Shown here: positions 8,501 to 17,180 of the stretch, piece after piece
Position numbering within the stretch: position 1 is the first letter of the stretch
Layout of the letters: every line of letters begins with the position of its first letter
Virus record (IMG/VR): IMGVR_UViG_3300001589_000019
Span: 1 to 51,134 of that record
DNA: 51,134 nucleotides
Source of the DNA: a virus
Strand: one strand, 5' to 3'
Translations under genes and position numbers: made by a program
Notes under the pieces: generated by a model
What the model saw: the letters and a program-made list of their open reading frames with translations, nothing else
Databases searched by the model: none
Told to the model about the DNA's origin: nothing

Positions 8501-11353
8501 CCCATTAGTAGTCCCTGAAAAACAACCCGTAGTTGTACAATTGACACAATTATTAAACGGACCTATTTGATTAGTAACATTAGTAAGTATTTCGGAAGTA
8601 AGAGTATTTACAATCTCAACAGTATAACAATCTCCCGATAGGTTATATACCTCATCTACACTTCGACCTCCAGTTTGAACATAAATAACGTTTAACGGTG
8701 TTTGAATATTAATTAAAAAGTTATCTAAAGTTGCGGCGACTATTGGTTCAGTAAAGTTAGTAACTGTTGGGTCAGTTAAAATCCCAAAATTCTTAAGACC
8801 TGAACCATTTTGATAAATAGGTGGTAAATTTTGATACTCTGTTGTTGTTGTTAAGGCACTGTACGGATTAGTTATTGTTAAGGCACTTAAATTTAAATTA
8901 TATGGACCAACTTGTTCTATATTTTCTCCATACTCCGTTAGAAAATCAGATTGCGAAATAACATTACCTTGAGATGCTGCAACCGAATGTTGAACGAATG
9001 GTGGTGTTCCTCCTAAATTATTTGTTGCAACAGGATAAACTAAACCATTTATCGTACCACCAGAAACTTTAACTTCAGCCCATACCTTTAAGTAGGACTC
9101 ATAATCATATTGAAATCTATTTGTATATTCTTTTTCAGATTGTACGTTCCACCTATTAATCCCTCTTAACTGAAAAGGATATTCGTATATGTGTTCACTT
9201 TTATCAATGTTTCCCGTATAAAACCCAACTGTACCATCTGACTCATCAATTACATTAATAACTATATAATTGGTTTCTTGACCCGAAAATGTACCTGGCC
9301 CTGATGTTGCTGAGTTATCTAACTCACTATGATTAAATGGTACACCATTTGTTCTAATATCTACAGTACCGTAGGACGCTGGCGAAAACGACCACCCTCT
9401 ATTAATTCTCCTATATACCTCACCCGAACTTTGAGAATCATTAAATTCTGAGTTTTTAGGTATACACTCACCACCCACGTTTGAAGAACACCAATCTGAA
9501 TTATATATAGAGTTGTTTACCGCAGAATTAAATTCATTAACTTGAGTACCGTCAACAGTACCACCACTTAGTGAGCCCAAATTAGGGTAAGATAACCACC
9601 ACATCCAATTTTCACCATTATTACTTGGTTCCCCTATAACCCCTTCATAAAGATTACCTGATTGTAAATTACCACTAATAACATTTGTTTGGTACCAACT
9701 ACGTATAGACTCCGAAGCCTCTTGAGTCTTTGTTGCATCTAACGATGTAGCATCATAAAAAACAAAAACTTTTTGACTTTGACTTGTAAATTCACAACTA
9801 TTTAACTTATCTGCTAATGACTTAAAACCCGCACTTGAAACTGTAGGTGTAGGTGTAGGTGTAGGTGTTGGAGTATTAGTTGGTGTGTTAGTAGGCGTAT
9901 TTGTCGGCGTATTTGTCGGAGTCGTTGTTGGTGTTGGAGTATTAGTTGGTGTGTTAGTAGGTGTGGGAGAGACAGTAGTACATAACGCATCATCACACTT
10001 TATAGTACTTACTGAGGCAATACTGTTATCCCAATAAGTTACTGATATACCTGAGTACGGTTCAAATGGGGGATTTATTCTAGTGGCACAAGTATTTACC
10101 CCTCCCACGTCTTCAATTAAATAGGTATCCCCTATTGCAAATGGTCCTATAAAATCGTTATCAAAATCTACGGTATTAAATCTGAATGTTTTGTTATTAG
10201 TACAAGCAGAAAAATAGTAATAATCACTTATGGCGTTTATGTTACTATTACAGTCAGAACAATTCTCAAATACATCGTCAATTGGGTCACCTACTAATGC
10301 TGTAGAAATAACTACTTGGTTAACCGTATCAGTTACACCACCATAACATTGATTTTTTACTTGAACAAATTGTGGTTGCAGTATTTCTCCACCAAATGGT
10401 GAACCCCATGTTAAAGTTGACGCACTAAAGACCCGAAGACCTTGGCTTATCCCCGAACAATTTTTATCGGAAGTAAATTTATATATATTATTATACGGAT
10501 TACCTGTGTAACAATCACTACAATCAGAATACCAATTAGTGACAATATCCTCAAATCCAGTCGGAGTACCAGTATATGGTGTCTGAATATTGTTAATTTT
10601 TAAACAAGGTCCACCCCACTTAGATGCAAATGACTCTGTCCTTTCATGTAAATCACCTAAATATCGAACTTTTTTAAATTCTGTTGTAAAAATATTGCCA
10701 AAACAATCATCTGAATCTGAAAGCCAACCATCATATAAACCATTAAAATAATTTACCGCAGAAGTTGCCGTTTCGGGTATTAAACCATAATCAGGAGTTC
10801 CAGATGATATATCAGAAGTAATTACTGTTGACGAATTAAAATCATAATTTAAAACTGCATCGTTAGTTATGTGATTATAATCCTCTAAACTTTCTAAAGT
10901 AATGTAGTCATACCTATTAGTATCAGTTCCGATTAATTTTAATGTATTATTAAACGTATTGGCACTATAAAAATTAGTAACATATCTTGGGGATTTAAAC
11001 GTAGTACCTGAACCTTGAACATCGATATAGTTTTGAGCAAAAAATGTCGTATTAATATTAAAAGTCGTACCAACATAAGCACTAACTGAAGTAGACGATG
11101 TTGAATTCCAAGGTTCTCCAGCAATCATTTGAGTATCAAAAGCGATTGGCGTCGAACCTAAATTTTGAAGACTCCAAGTTCTTGACCTAAAGTACCATGT
11201 TGAATTAGGTAACCCACTTAAATAATTTACCGTAGCCGTTCGGTCAGTACCCGCGGGATTAATACCGTCAGGCCAAGCCATATAAACGGTAGAACCTGTA
11301 GTTGGTGAACCTACAGTTGCTATTTGTTCTAATTTAAAATATAAAGTCGCCAT
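5594..11353 (-). CDS. Giant adhesin-like virion protein with SprB-type repeats, Cys modules and PT linkers
   Basis: This 1919-aa mosaic contains, in order: an unrecognised N-terminal region (1-270); Cys modules with C-x2-C followed by an aromatic strand and another Cys near 274-304 and 360-391; a Thr/Pro linker (458-507); a domain starting SLADKLNSC with 'VFVFYDATSL' (508-600, faintly von Willebrand A-like); a further beta-rich region; a third Cys module (931-961); seven SprB/PKD-like repeats (about 1005-1577); a module shared with the C-terminus of the neighbouring 988-aa protein (about 1610-1716); a second Thr/Pro linker (1716-1749); and a Cys-rich C-terminal domain. SprB repeats are known from the flavobacterial gliding adhesin SprB. 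The start overlaps the upstream stop (TAATG), implying translational coupling with the 988-aa baseplate protein. A baseplate-attached receptor-binding or adhesive fiber is the likely role. Confidence 0.8.
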   Translation of the reverse strand: MATLYFKLEQIATVGSPTTGSTVYMAWPDGINPAGTDRTATVNYLSGLPNSTWYFRSRTWSLQNLGSTPIAFDTQMIAGEPWNSTSSTSVSAYVGTTFNINTTFFAQNYIDVQGSGTTFKSPRYVTNFYSANTFNNTLKLIGTDTNRYDYITLESLEDYNHITNDAVLNYDFNSSTVITSDISSGTPDYGLIPETATSAVNYFNGLYDGWLSDSDDCFGNIFTTEFKKVRYLGDLHERTESFASKWGGPCLKINNIQTPYTGTPTGFEDIVTNWYSDCSDCYTGNPYNNIYKFTSDKNCSGISQGLRVFSASTLTWGSPFGGEILQPQFVQVKNQCYGGVTDTVNQVVISTALVGDPIDDVFENCSDCNSNINAISDYYYFSACTNNKTFRFNTVDFDNDFIGPFAIGDTYLIEDVGGVNTCATRINPPFEPYSGISVTYWDNSIASVSTIKCDDALCTTVSPTPTNTPTNTPTPTTTPTNTPTNTPTNTPTNTPTPTPTPTPTVSSAGFKSLADKLNSCEFTSQSQKVFVFYDATSLDATKTQEASESIRSWYQTNVISGNLQSGNLYEGVIGEPSNNGENWMWWLSYPNLGSLSGGTVDGTQVNEFNSAVNNSIYNSDWCSSNVGGECIPKNSEFNDSQSSGEVYRRINRGWSFSPASYGTVDIRTNGVPFNHSELDNSATSGPGTFSGQETNYIVINVIDESDGTVGFYTGNIDKSEHIYEYPFQLRGINRWNVQSEKEYTNRFQYDYESYLKVWAEVKVSGGTINGLVYPVATNNLGGTPPFVQHSVAASQGNVISQSDFLTEYGENIEQVGPYNLNLSALTITNPYSALTTTTEYQNLPPIYQNGSGLKNFGILTDPTVTNFTEPIVAATLDNFLINIQTPLNVIYVQTGGRSVDEVYNLSGDCYTVEIVNTLTSEILTNVTNQIGPFNNCVNCTTTGCFSGTTNGFYSFTDCCGTLQQGTQVGLSVCVDTSLSMQGIQISTDSCVVSCDEGPIIYSFEVTGTCVNPKDGIIIISPSGGTKPYTITNTSTTAAGGILLVQQTGNGPFSWFGVDEGSYVFLLQDSSGGVNQDVTINVNVEGCFNATITSSGTTCGSINGVVTVTNDSISSPFQYDLYDTVSGSIFQSANSFGNTQTFTNIGPATYYCIVTDFGGATAQTTNTTVVSTDPISYNILVVPDSPCGPGVGSATVTNLLGGTPPYTYLWSNGQTTQTATGLSVGSWTVEVIDSQGCRLSQSINVGLADPLGVVSTVPTQAGCFDCDGQVVVTISGGTSPYTYQNSAGEVITSNNLSESFTGLCGGFNSTLITDAGGCSVTSFQSIPSTAGFTIVNIGVANSDCNDEGSISISITAPSGNFTYSVTGGLISDSVTTQSQNQTFNNLPSGTYTVTITSQNGNCTYSTVKTISNNVKFNVNSTITDGTCGDNNGIIDINLTAGSVSLEGPFDYILTDVNTGSVVYSVIDDPSNTQTISSLTPSTYLLNVIDVKNCTVSQNITISQSTGMNFYIVPTECTNGNDGSAEIFITEGVAPFTIQWSNGETTMLITGLSGDTYTATITDNDGCSTTESVTINCNNQIVECYEVTEICENDFITTSAGVRDFGSMLNEGYLDLTVGHQNCTLVQAVFYAIVDLSGGTMTPALHVENPFYTGTTLNDYPSAQEWMDAIEEILTPIPQIEGFTLDINQNLITIISDCKELKNVYFKLSTKIVYNICCNDIPTPTPTATPTTTPTNTPTQTPTPTPTPTQQPVVACIESLTFIVEYNQSPLNGSPCSGGHTCNRGVFDITANGIIIGQVSMNNNGGSTDLQNYPPDSTLATPPGPGYPGQGDKDRYNAIPVSSLAAQAIAANSPSGLIDFDFVCACIWSGPNQNCYHPSSTQCHQDVSWVRVVKDLNLSTEEVMYNDCPVGNFITGFDPCA
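6620..8345 (-). repeat. Seven SprB-like protein repeats, about 80 residues each
   Basis: Units centre on GGT-x-PYTY-x-WSNG or diverged forms near residues 1024, 1105, 1196, 1273, 1355, 1445 and 1532. Each ends with a G-x-(Y/W)-x-V-x-(V/I)-x-D-x-x-(G/N)C type strand. The clearest are the third (GGTPPYTYLWSNGQTT...VIDSQGC) and the seventh (PFTIQWSNGETT...TDNDGC). The DNA copies are well diverged, so this is an old protein-level repeat and not a recent duplication. Confidence 0.75.
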
Positions 11354-14319
11354 TAACTACAATTAATTTGTATGTTTACCCCAACATTTACTGTTAGAGT
11401 TTTATCGGTGAATTCAGGGTCACACCCCGTATTACTTACTGTCAAAATATTATTACTATCTATAGTATAGTTTAAACCACTTTGATATAAATACTGTAAC
11501 TTATCATTCAATGCGTTAATCCACATAGAAAATGTTGGATAATCTTGTGCGCCATATCCCGTATAAAATATTTCCTGTACTAAAATTGTAGAATCCAACC
11601 TTACATCAACATACCACGTACTAGTTAAAGTATTTTGTATACAATCATTAATCGTATAACCTGATTTATTTATACAACTATTAATACTATTATTTAATAT
11701 AGTTGGTATAGAACTTATATTAACATCACACGTCAGTGTTTCATCAATACAATCGTTATCAAATAACTTACCGTAGTAAATACAAGGTATACACTCAACA
11801 GGGATAAGTTGGCATCCTCGTTGTCTTCTCCAAACATGTTTTTGTCTTTGTAAAACATTATTTACCATTTTTTGACCACCCATCCATATTGTTGAAGCGG
11901 GAATCATTTGTTCTACCAGTTTCGTCCAATAGTCACCAATACCTAAAGTAAAATCAATCATCTTTTGGTAGGTATATTGATTTGACGGTATGTTTACCGC
12001 AGAATCGGATTGTAAGTATTTCCAATATATCGATTGTAGTGTCGGATAACTGTTTACTGCACCATCGCTAATTGTCTGTCGGTTTCTTACATTGATTAGT
12101 GTATTGTAAAAAGTTTGAGCAAACTCAAAAAATGTTTTTTCTTTAGGTAACGGATTAATAATTGTCCAATCTTGACCTCCAGGTGATGGGTAAGGTGATG
12201 TTAACCCTGAGGATGGAAAAGGGTAATTATAACGTCTTGACATTCTCCATATATCATAAGTAATACCTTGAGCCATGTTTAAATATAACTCAACATTTTT
12301 GGCGTTAAGTACCAATTTTTCATCAAATACTTCATAATATGCGTTGTATGCTCCATCACGGTTTCTTCTCACACCCGTTTCTCTATCATCCCACGACTTA
12401 TTATTATCTATTGTTCTAGTTAGACCAAAACCAATATTCATATATGGAAATTTTCTAAATCTATCAAAATATTTTTGACCATAAGTAAAAGTCTCTAAAG
12501 AGGTCTGAATACTAGGGTTTGCACCAGTAAATGTTGAATTTGTAATATCAAGTTTTTCAATCGCTCTATGGTCAGGTGTCTCAATATACCAACCAGCTCC
12601 TTTTTCAAAGAAATATTCGTTATTTGTTACAGGCCTTTTTGGATACCCATACTCATTTATCGGGTAATCCGCTCTTGTGGCATCTGTTTGACTAACGTAT
12701 TTTGATGTGGTAAAACCTGTATATGTTGTACCTTGTATATTATAAACTACGTTTGGGTCTAAAGCTGGTACATCATCTACTTTTGTACCACCTGACATTT
12801 TTAAGTACTCACCTTCGAATCTTTTTACATTTATTGGACCATCAGCAATGTATACTATTTCATTAAATTCAATTAAATCTTTAGGTGCCCCTACCATCCT
12901 CATAATAGCCTCAATAGAGTGTCGAGTACCTTTCGATTTAAACAAATACGCCGAATTAAGTATTAAATTTTGATAAAACTGATAATTTAACTGATTTGGT
13001 GTTGGGTCATTTTGAAATCCAGAATAAATGGACTTATTTTTAGAACCAAAGATAGAAGTTAAAAAATCTTCATTAGTAATTGGAGATATGTCGGTATTCC
13101 ATCCTAAGGTCTGAGCTAAATTTTGTAATAACTCAGAAGGTATATCATTTTGAGGCGTGTAATGTACTGAATTCATAAATGATAATGCGTCTATGAATTT
13201 TTTAGATTCATCAAAACTTCTACCATATAATTGTAATACTTTTTCAACTTTCTTATCTCCGGTATCAAAGTCTTTGAATGCCCCTGTCGTTAAGAATCTA
13301 ACAATTAAATCAGTTTTATACCTATCGATAACTTCACCAATTTCACTAATCTCTGTAAGGTAATTATCAAAGTTATTTGTCTGAATATCTAAGTTCCATA
13401 CTCCAAATTTAGGCCAAGTAACTCTTTTTTTACGTTTAATAAATTGACCATTATCATTTTCCTCCACTAAATCAAATATTGCAGTATAAGGAGGATTACT
13501 AAATCGGGTTAGTAAAAAGTCTTCAACCTCATCAAACGCTTCTTTAAATGTGAACTCCGTTTGAAATGTATTTGGCCTTAATATTAAAGTATCAGTAGAG
13601 GCAGTTAATCCACTAAACGGATTACCCTGAACACTCACAGTAATTGTACCACCTGAAACATTTTGTGATGCAATAAAGTTAACAAATGGGTACTCAATCT
13701 CCATGTCATTAACATATAAAGCGTATTTGTTATAATTGGTCGTCATATCCCTTAACGGACTGGTAGGATATGGTCTCACAGAAACATTACGAGCGGCGTT
13801 TACCGAATAATCAATATCAAAAGGATTATCAAACCTATTAACATCCATAGTAAATGTCGTTAATTGTTCAACACTATCAAAAGTTATATTATTCGCGGTA
13901 TTAGCACTAACATATGATGGAAACGTAACTTTATTAACTTGTATTGAAGCAGGAAAAAAATTGATTATTTTAGTAATAGAAGCAGATAATCTTTTCTGTA
14001 ATGACCCATAAAGTGCATAGTTAGTTACCTGACTTATATCGTAGTTTGGGTAAACTCTATAATTTTTTATTGCAATTGCTCGAGATTCTTCAATACTACT
14101 AACATCAAGGTCTTTTAATGAAATTGGATTACTAAAAACACCGGTCTCAAACGTCCTATTAACTTTTTCAACAATATTAGTAGAAAACTCAAAATTACCT
14201 TGAGTTAGTCCACCGCCCTCAACCACTTGAAGCCCAACTAAATCAGGTGAAAATGATTGGTCAGCACTCGGAGGTGCTGGAGGATAAAAATACTTTTTAT
14301 TATTGTTATTTGTAGCCAT
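11353..14319 (-). CDS. Baseplate protein with a tail-protein-I-like core (gp7-like candidate)
   Basis: This 988-aa protein has a core (about residues 290-480) resembling phage tail protein I, the P2 gpI-type baseplate family: 'LYGRSFDESKKFIDALSFMN', then 'LLQNLAQTLGW' (about 393-409) and 'KSKGTRHSIEAIMRMVGAP' (about 456-476). Members link baseplate wedge to fibers. T4 gp7 is of comparable size (about 1000 aa), so a gp7-like wedge role is plausible, though homology to gp7 itself cannot be shown here. A Cys cluster (CQLIPVECIPC, near 835) precedes a C-terminal module (about 906-988; FYTG...DYP...W..AL...ID.N) that recurs in the downstream 1919-aa protein. The stop overlaps the next start, and the upstream gene ends 2 bases before this one begins, so it is part of a tight operon. 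Confidence 0.75.
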   Translation of the reverse strand: MATNNNNKKYFYPPAPPSADQSFSPDLVGLQVVEGGGLTQGNFEFSTNIVEKVNRTFETGVFSNPISLKDLDVSSIEESRAIAIKNYRVYPNYDISQVTNYALYGSLQKRLSASITKIINFFPASIQVNKVTFPSYVSANTANNITFDSVEQLTTFTMDVNRFDNPFDIDYSVNAARNVSVRPYPTSPLRDMTTNYNKYALYVNDMEIEYPFVNFIASQNVSGGTITVSVQGNPFSGLTASTDTLILRPNTFQTEFTFKEAFDEVEDFLLTRFSNPPYTAIFDLVEENDNGQFIKRKKRVTWPKFGVWNLDIQTNNFDNYLTEISEIGEVIDRYKTDLIVRFLTTGAFKDFDTGDKKVEKVLQLYGRSFDESKKFIDALSFMNSVHYTPQNDIPSELLQNLAQTLGWNTDISPITNEDFLTSIFGSKNKSIYSGFQNDPTPNQLNYQFYQNLILNSAYLFKSKGTRHSIEAIMRMVGAPKDLIEFNEIVYIADGPINVKRFEGEYLKMSGGTKVDDVPALDPNVVYNIQGTTYTGFTTSKYVSQTDATRADYPINEYGYPKRPVTNNEYFFEKGAGWYIETPDHRAIEKLDITNSTFTGANPSIQTSLETFTYGQKYFDRFRKFPYMNIGFGLTRTIDNNKSWDDRETGVRRNRDGAYNAYYEVFDEKLVLNAKNVELYLNMAQGITYDIWRMSRRYNYPFPSSGLTSPYPSPGGQDWTIINPLPKEKTFFEFAQTFYNTLINVRNRQTISDGAVNSYPTLQSIYWKYLQSDSAVNIPSNQYTYQKMIDFTLGIGDYWTKLVEQMIPASTIWMGGQKMVNNVLQRQKHVWRRQRGCQLIPVECIPCIYYGKLFDNDCIDETLTCDVNISSIPTILNNSINSCINKSGYTINDCIQNTLTSTWYVDVRLDSTILVQEIFYTGYGAQDYPTFSMWINALNDKLQYLYQSGLNYTIDSNNILTVSNTGCDPEFTDKTLTVNVGVNIQINCS

Positions 14320-14321
14320 AT

Positions 14322-15230
14322 TTAATTGGTTATATTGTTAAAATTCTTACTGAAATCAATATTATTGTCCCTATCTTGTCTAACTTCATATAGTAAGTCA
14401 TTAAACTCATCTCTAATCTCATACAGATTGTATTGTTTGTAGATATTAAGATTACTATCGTACATCGTGTAAATACCGTCCTCCATACTCTTAGTTTGAT
14501 TACCGTAAAGAGCGATAGCCAAAGTATCTATATCATGTTCCGCTAATTCAACATCGATACTTATAGGGTTAAAGAATGTATTAGTCATTACAATATTTTG
14601 ATTAGGTTGACCAATAAATGGTGTTGCATTAGCTTTATTAGATGGTGCACTTGATGGTGAGACCGTACAAAAAATTAAATCACTACCTCCATCTACATAT
14701 CTATACCTAATTGCTTTCTGTGAACTATTACTTAAATTAGTTACTACAGGCTCACAGTAAAATGATGAAGTAACAACCCTATAAAAATTAGGTATTTTAG
14801 TGCCGTCGCTATTTAAATATTCAATACGGTAACCTATTAACCCTTGATTGATAAATCTATTTCTATATTCCTGAGGTACCCCATTTAAATCGATTATTAT
14901 ACCTTTAACGTTTGGTAATGATGATAATACCCCACAATCAGTAATCGTAGTTCTGATTTCTACGGGTCTAATGTATAATGTATATATCCCTATTTTATTA
15001 AATTCTTCAGCTGGAAGTTTTAAATTATATAAACCACCTAATATTTCAACATCTGCATTACCTCCTGTCGTTGAACTATGGAAATAAGGTGTTAAAACGT
15101 CTTCGGCGTTCAATTTTGTTAAAACAAAGTTTGTTGTAACGTCTCTTGATGGAGTATAATTTAAAATTATCTCCACATCCTGTGGAGACATGTCAGCTGG
15201 TCTTACTGTTCCGTATGTTCCTAATGCCAT
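14322..15230 (-). CDS. Unrecognised baseplate-operon protein, 302 aa
   Basis: It begins MALGTYGTVRPADMSPQDVEI, has alternating beta-type sequence throughout and ends in a charged segment (NLYEIRDEFNDLLYEVRQDRD). No signal peptide, membrane segment or enzyme motif is visible. It sits 2 bases upstream of the 988-aa baseplate gene and 4 bases downstream of the 360-aa gene, so it is almost certainly a virion (baseplate or fiber-connector) protein made together with them. Its size is in the range of T4 gp8 (334 aa), but no gp8 motif was recognised and that equivalence is not claimed. Confidence 0.7.
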   Translation of the reverse strand: MALGTYGTVRPADMSPQDVEIILNYTPSRDVTTNFVLTKLNAEDVLTPYFHSSTTGGNADVEILGGLYNLKLPAEEFNKIGIYTLYIRPVEIRTTITDCGVLSSLPNVKGIIIDLNGVPQEYRNRFINQGLIGYRIEYLNSDGTKIPNFYRVVTSSFYCEPVVTNLSNSSQKAIRYRYVDGGSDLIFCTVSPSSAPSNKANATPFIGQPNQNIVMTNTFFNPISIDVELAEHDIDTLAIALYGNQTKSMEDGIYTMYDSNLNIYKQYNLYEIRDEFNDLLYEVRQDRDNNIDFSKNFNNITN

Positions 15231-15234
15231 TTTT

Positions 15235-16317
15235 TTACTCGTTATTATTGTTTATTGTAAAGTAACCATACCCATAAGATATCATGTCACCTAAGTTATC
15301 TACCTCTCCAAGTCTTTGTAGTGATTCAAACCCTGAAAGCTTACCTCTCTCTATAAATATTTCAGATTGTATTTCTGGCGAGTCAACTACGTTAATTAAT
15401 ACTTCTTGTTTAGTAATTGCTGATGCAACTAACTCATTGCTTGTTAAACCTGAAGATTCGGCGATATATAATGTGGTACCATCTAAGTAATCATAGTATT
15501 GAACATTATTAATTGTATAAGAGGTATAACCACTCGTTATTTGGTCCACCTTACCAAAAGGTTGACCTCCCTTAACCACTGTTGTTGTTATATCAAATTG
15601 AGTATTTCCGTATAATTTAAGTTCAGATAACCTTGAAGAACTAAACCCACTTAGTATAAATGGTACTGTAGTGAAATTATTAGATGTTTGACTTTGTACA
15701 GTATTAGAACTATCTCCCGTAAAAATATAATCATAACTAATAGGTATTCCTGACCAACTACCTCCTTGAGGAGTAAATGTAACATTACCGTAAGGATTAG
15801 TTATTGTTACCCCTGTTGTTGGAATATAAACCGTTTTCTCAACTATTGTTTGACCCCATGGGTTATTTTGAGTCAATGTTATAACATAACTACTGGTTAC
15901 GTTAGGGTAAGTGTGTGATAAATACTGAGGTGCGTTTGAAGTTAGTGGTTCGTTAAAACCATCCCCCCAATCGACAACATAGTCAGACAACTTTAAAAAT
16001 CCTTTAAACTCGTCAGATGTGTTAAACAACCTAATCGTATTTTGATTAGACGGGTCACCCGATGTTATAAAATTAGATACAACATCTTGTTGTAATGCAA
16101 ATCCATCAAATGGTGTATAAAAACCGTAGTTTTCATATGTTTGTCTAAATACTATTGGTACAGTTAGTCCCGTTAGTAAACTACTACCATTCGTACCCCC
16201 ACTTAATATTTGAGTCATTCCAGTATATACCCCAAAAGTGTTTCCACTAAAGTATTCAGTAATTACGTCACCTTTTATTGATTCGGGTGAAATCTTTATG
16301 TAGTATTTCTCTTCCAT
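15235..16317 (-). CDS. Baseplate-operon structural protein with a PKD-like domain, 360 aa
   Basis: The middle of the protein has a PKD-type signature: 'VDWGDGF' (about residues 115-121), then 'SHTYPN' and 'YVITLTQNNPWG'. These are the WGDG and HTY elements of the PKD beta-sandwich. The C-terminus, 'LQRLGEVDNLGDMISYGYGYF', is a distinct conserved-looking segment. PKD folds are common in extracellular adhesins and occur in phage tail proteins. The start codon overlaps the upstream stop (TAATG at 16317), and the gene lies in the tight operon 24460-5594. An external baseplate or fiber role is inferred. Confidence 0.75.
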   Translation of the reverse strand: MEEKYYIKISPESIKGDVITEYFSGNTFGVYTGMTQILSGGTNGSSLLTGLTVPIVFRQTYENYGFYTPFDGFALQQDVVSNFITSGDPSNQNTIRLFNTSDEFKGFLKLSDYVVDWGDGFNEPLTSNAPQYLSHTYPNVTSSYVITLTQNNPWGQTIVEKTVYIPTTGVTITNPYGNVTFTPQGGSWSGIPISYDYIFTGDSSNTVQSQTSNNFTTVPFILSGFSSSRLSELKLYGNTQFDITTTVVKGGQPFGKVDQITSGYTSYTINNVQYYDYLDGTTLYIAESSGLTSNELVASAITKQEVLINVVDSPEIQSEIFIERGKLSGFESLQRLGEVDNLGDMISYGYGYFTINNNNE

Positions 16318-17180
16318 TATTGTGGATTAACATATTCATACCATTTTATACCGTTCGTAAGTTGTCCCACACGGTTTGGTGGTGAACCATACCCCTGAAA
16401 CACTTGATATTGATAATTATCTACAGTTAAATCAACCTGATAATAAAAGTATTCAGTTTTATTAAATTTAAACTTTTCACTCATTTCAGATTGTGGTCGA
16501 TTAATCATTCTTACGAATTGACCTGTTTTAGCATTAAAAAATTTGGCTGACATATAAAATGTATTAACATCAATATATTCTCTACTTTTTAACCAATAGA
16601 TAAAATATCCTTCTTTATCACCTATAAAATCTAAATTAAATGTAGGGGTCCTTATTATAACAGGTTTAGGTACTGATGGCGTTCCAATTTCAACTTCTTG
16701 TTTTTCACCTTGTTGAGTAGGTATTACCAATGTGAAATATAATCTTTGATTTTCAGGTTGTTTAGAATCATAAAAGTCCAACTTAAAAAAGCTTCTTTTA
16801 AATGAGTTAGCGTAGTAATACATTTCTTTATTAGTAAACGAAATTCCACTATATGTTTGATAAACTGAGGGGTCCACATAATTGTAACTTGAATCCCACA
16901 TACTAGTATTTGCTGGTGTAGTATTATTAACGTCTATTTCCCTATTAAAAAAGAAAAACTCATAAGTCGTACTAGTTTTAGGTTCACCATTAACCGTTAA
17001 CCACTGAGTATGTGAATATCTAGTAGTCTCAAAATCCTCCACAGGATTAATGATTTCCTCAAGCACATCGTTTTCATACTGCTTAATTAAATCTTCCCTA
17101 CCGAAATTATCAAAGTCAATTTCCATCGGAAGATTTATAAACGTATCTCCATTATTAACGGTAAATCTAAATTTATTCAC
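16317..17180 (-). CDS. Unrecognised baseplate-operon protein, 287 aa
   Basis: The protein is rich in Phe, Tyr and Asn (YEFFFFNREIDVNN, KTEYFYYQVDLTVDNYQYQ) and predicted mostly beta, with no signal peptide or membrane helix. The ATG at 17180 overlaps the upstream gene's end by 8 bases and the stop overlaps the next start, so its stoichiometry is probably tied to its neighbours. No family was recognised. Position makes it a virion protein. Confidence 0.7.
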   Translation of the reverse strand: MNKFRFTVNNGDTFINLPMEIDFDNFGREDLIKQYENDVLEEIINPVEDFETTRYSHTQWLTVNGEPKTSTTYEFFFFNREIDVNNTTPANTSMWDSSYNYVDPSVYQTYSGISFTNKEMYYYANSFKRSFFKLDFYDSKQPENQRLYFTLVIPTQQGEKQEVEIGTPSVPKPVIIRTPTFNLDFIGDKEGYFIYWLKSREYIDVNTFYMSAKFFNAKTGQFVRMINRPQSEMSEKFKFNKTEYFYYQVDLTVDNYQYQVFQGYGSPPNRVGQLTNGIKWYEYVNPQ

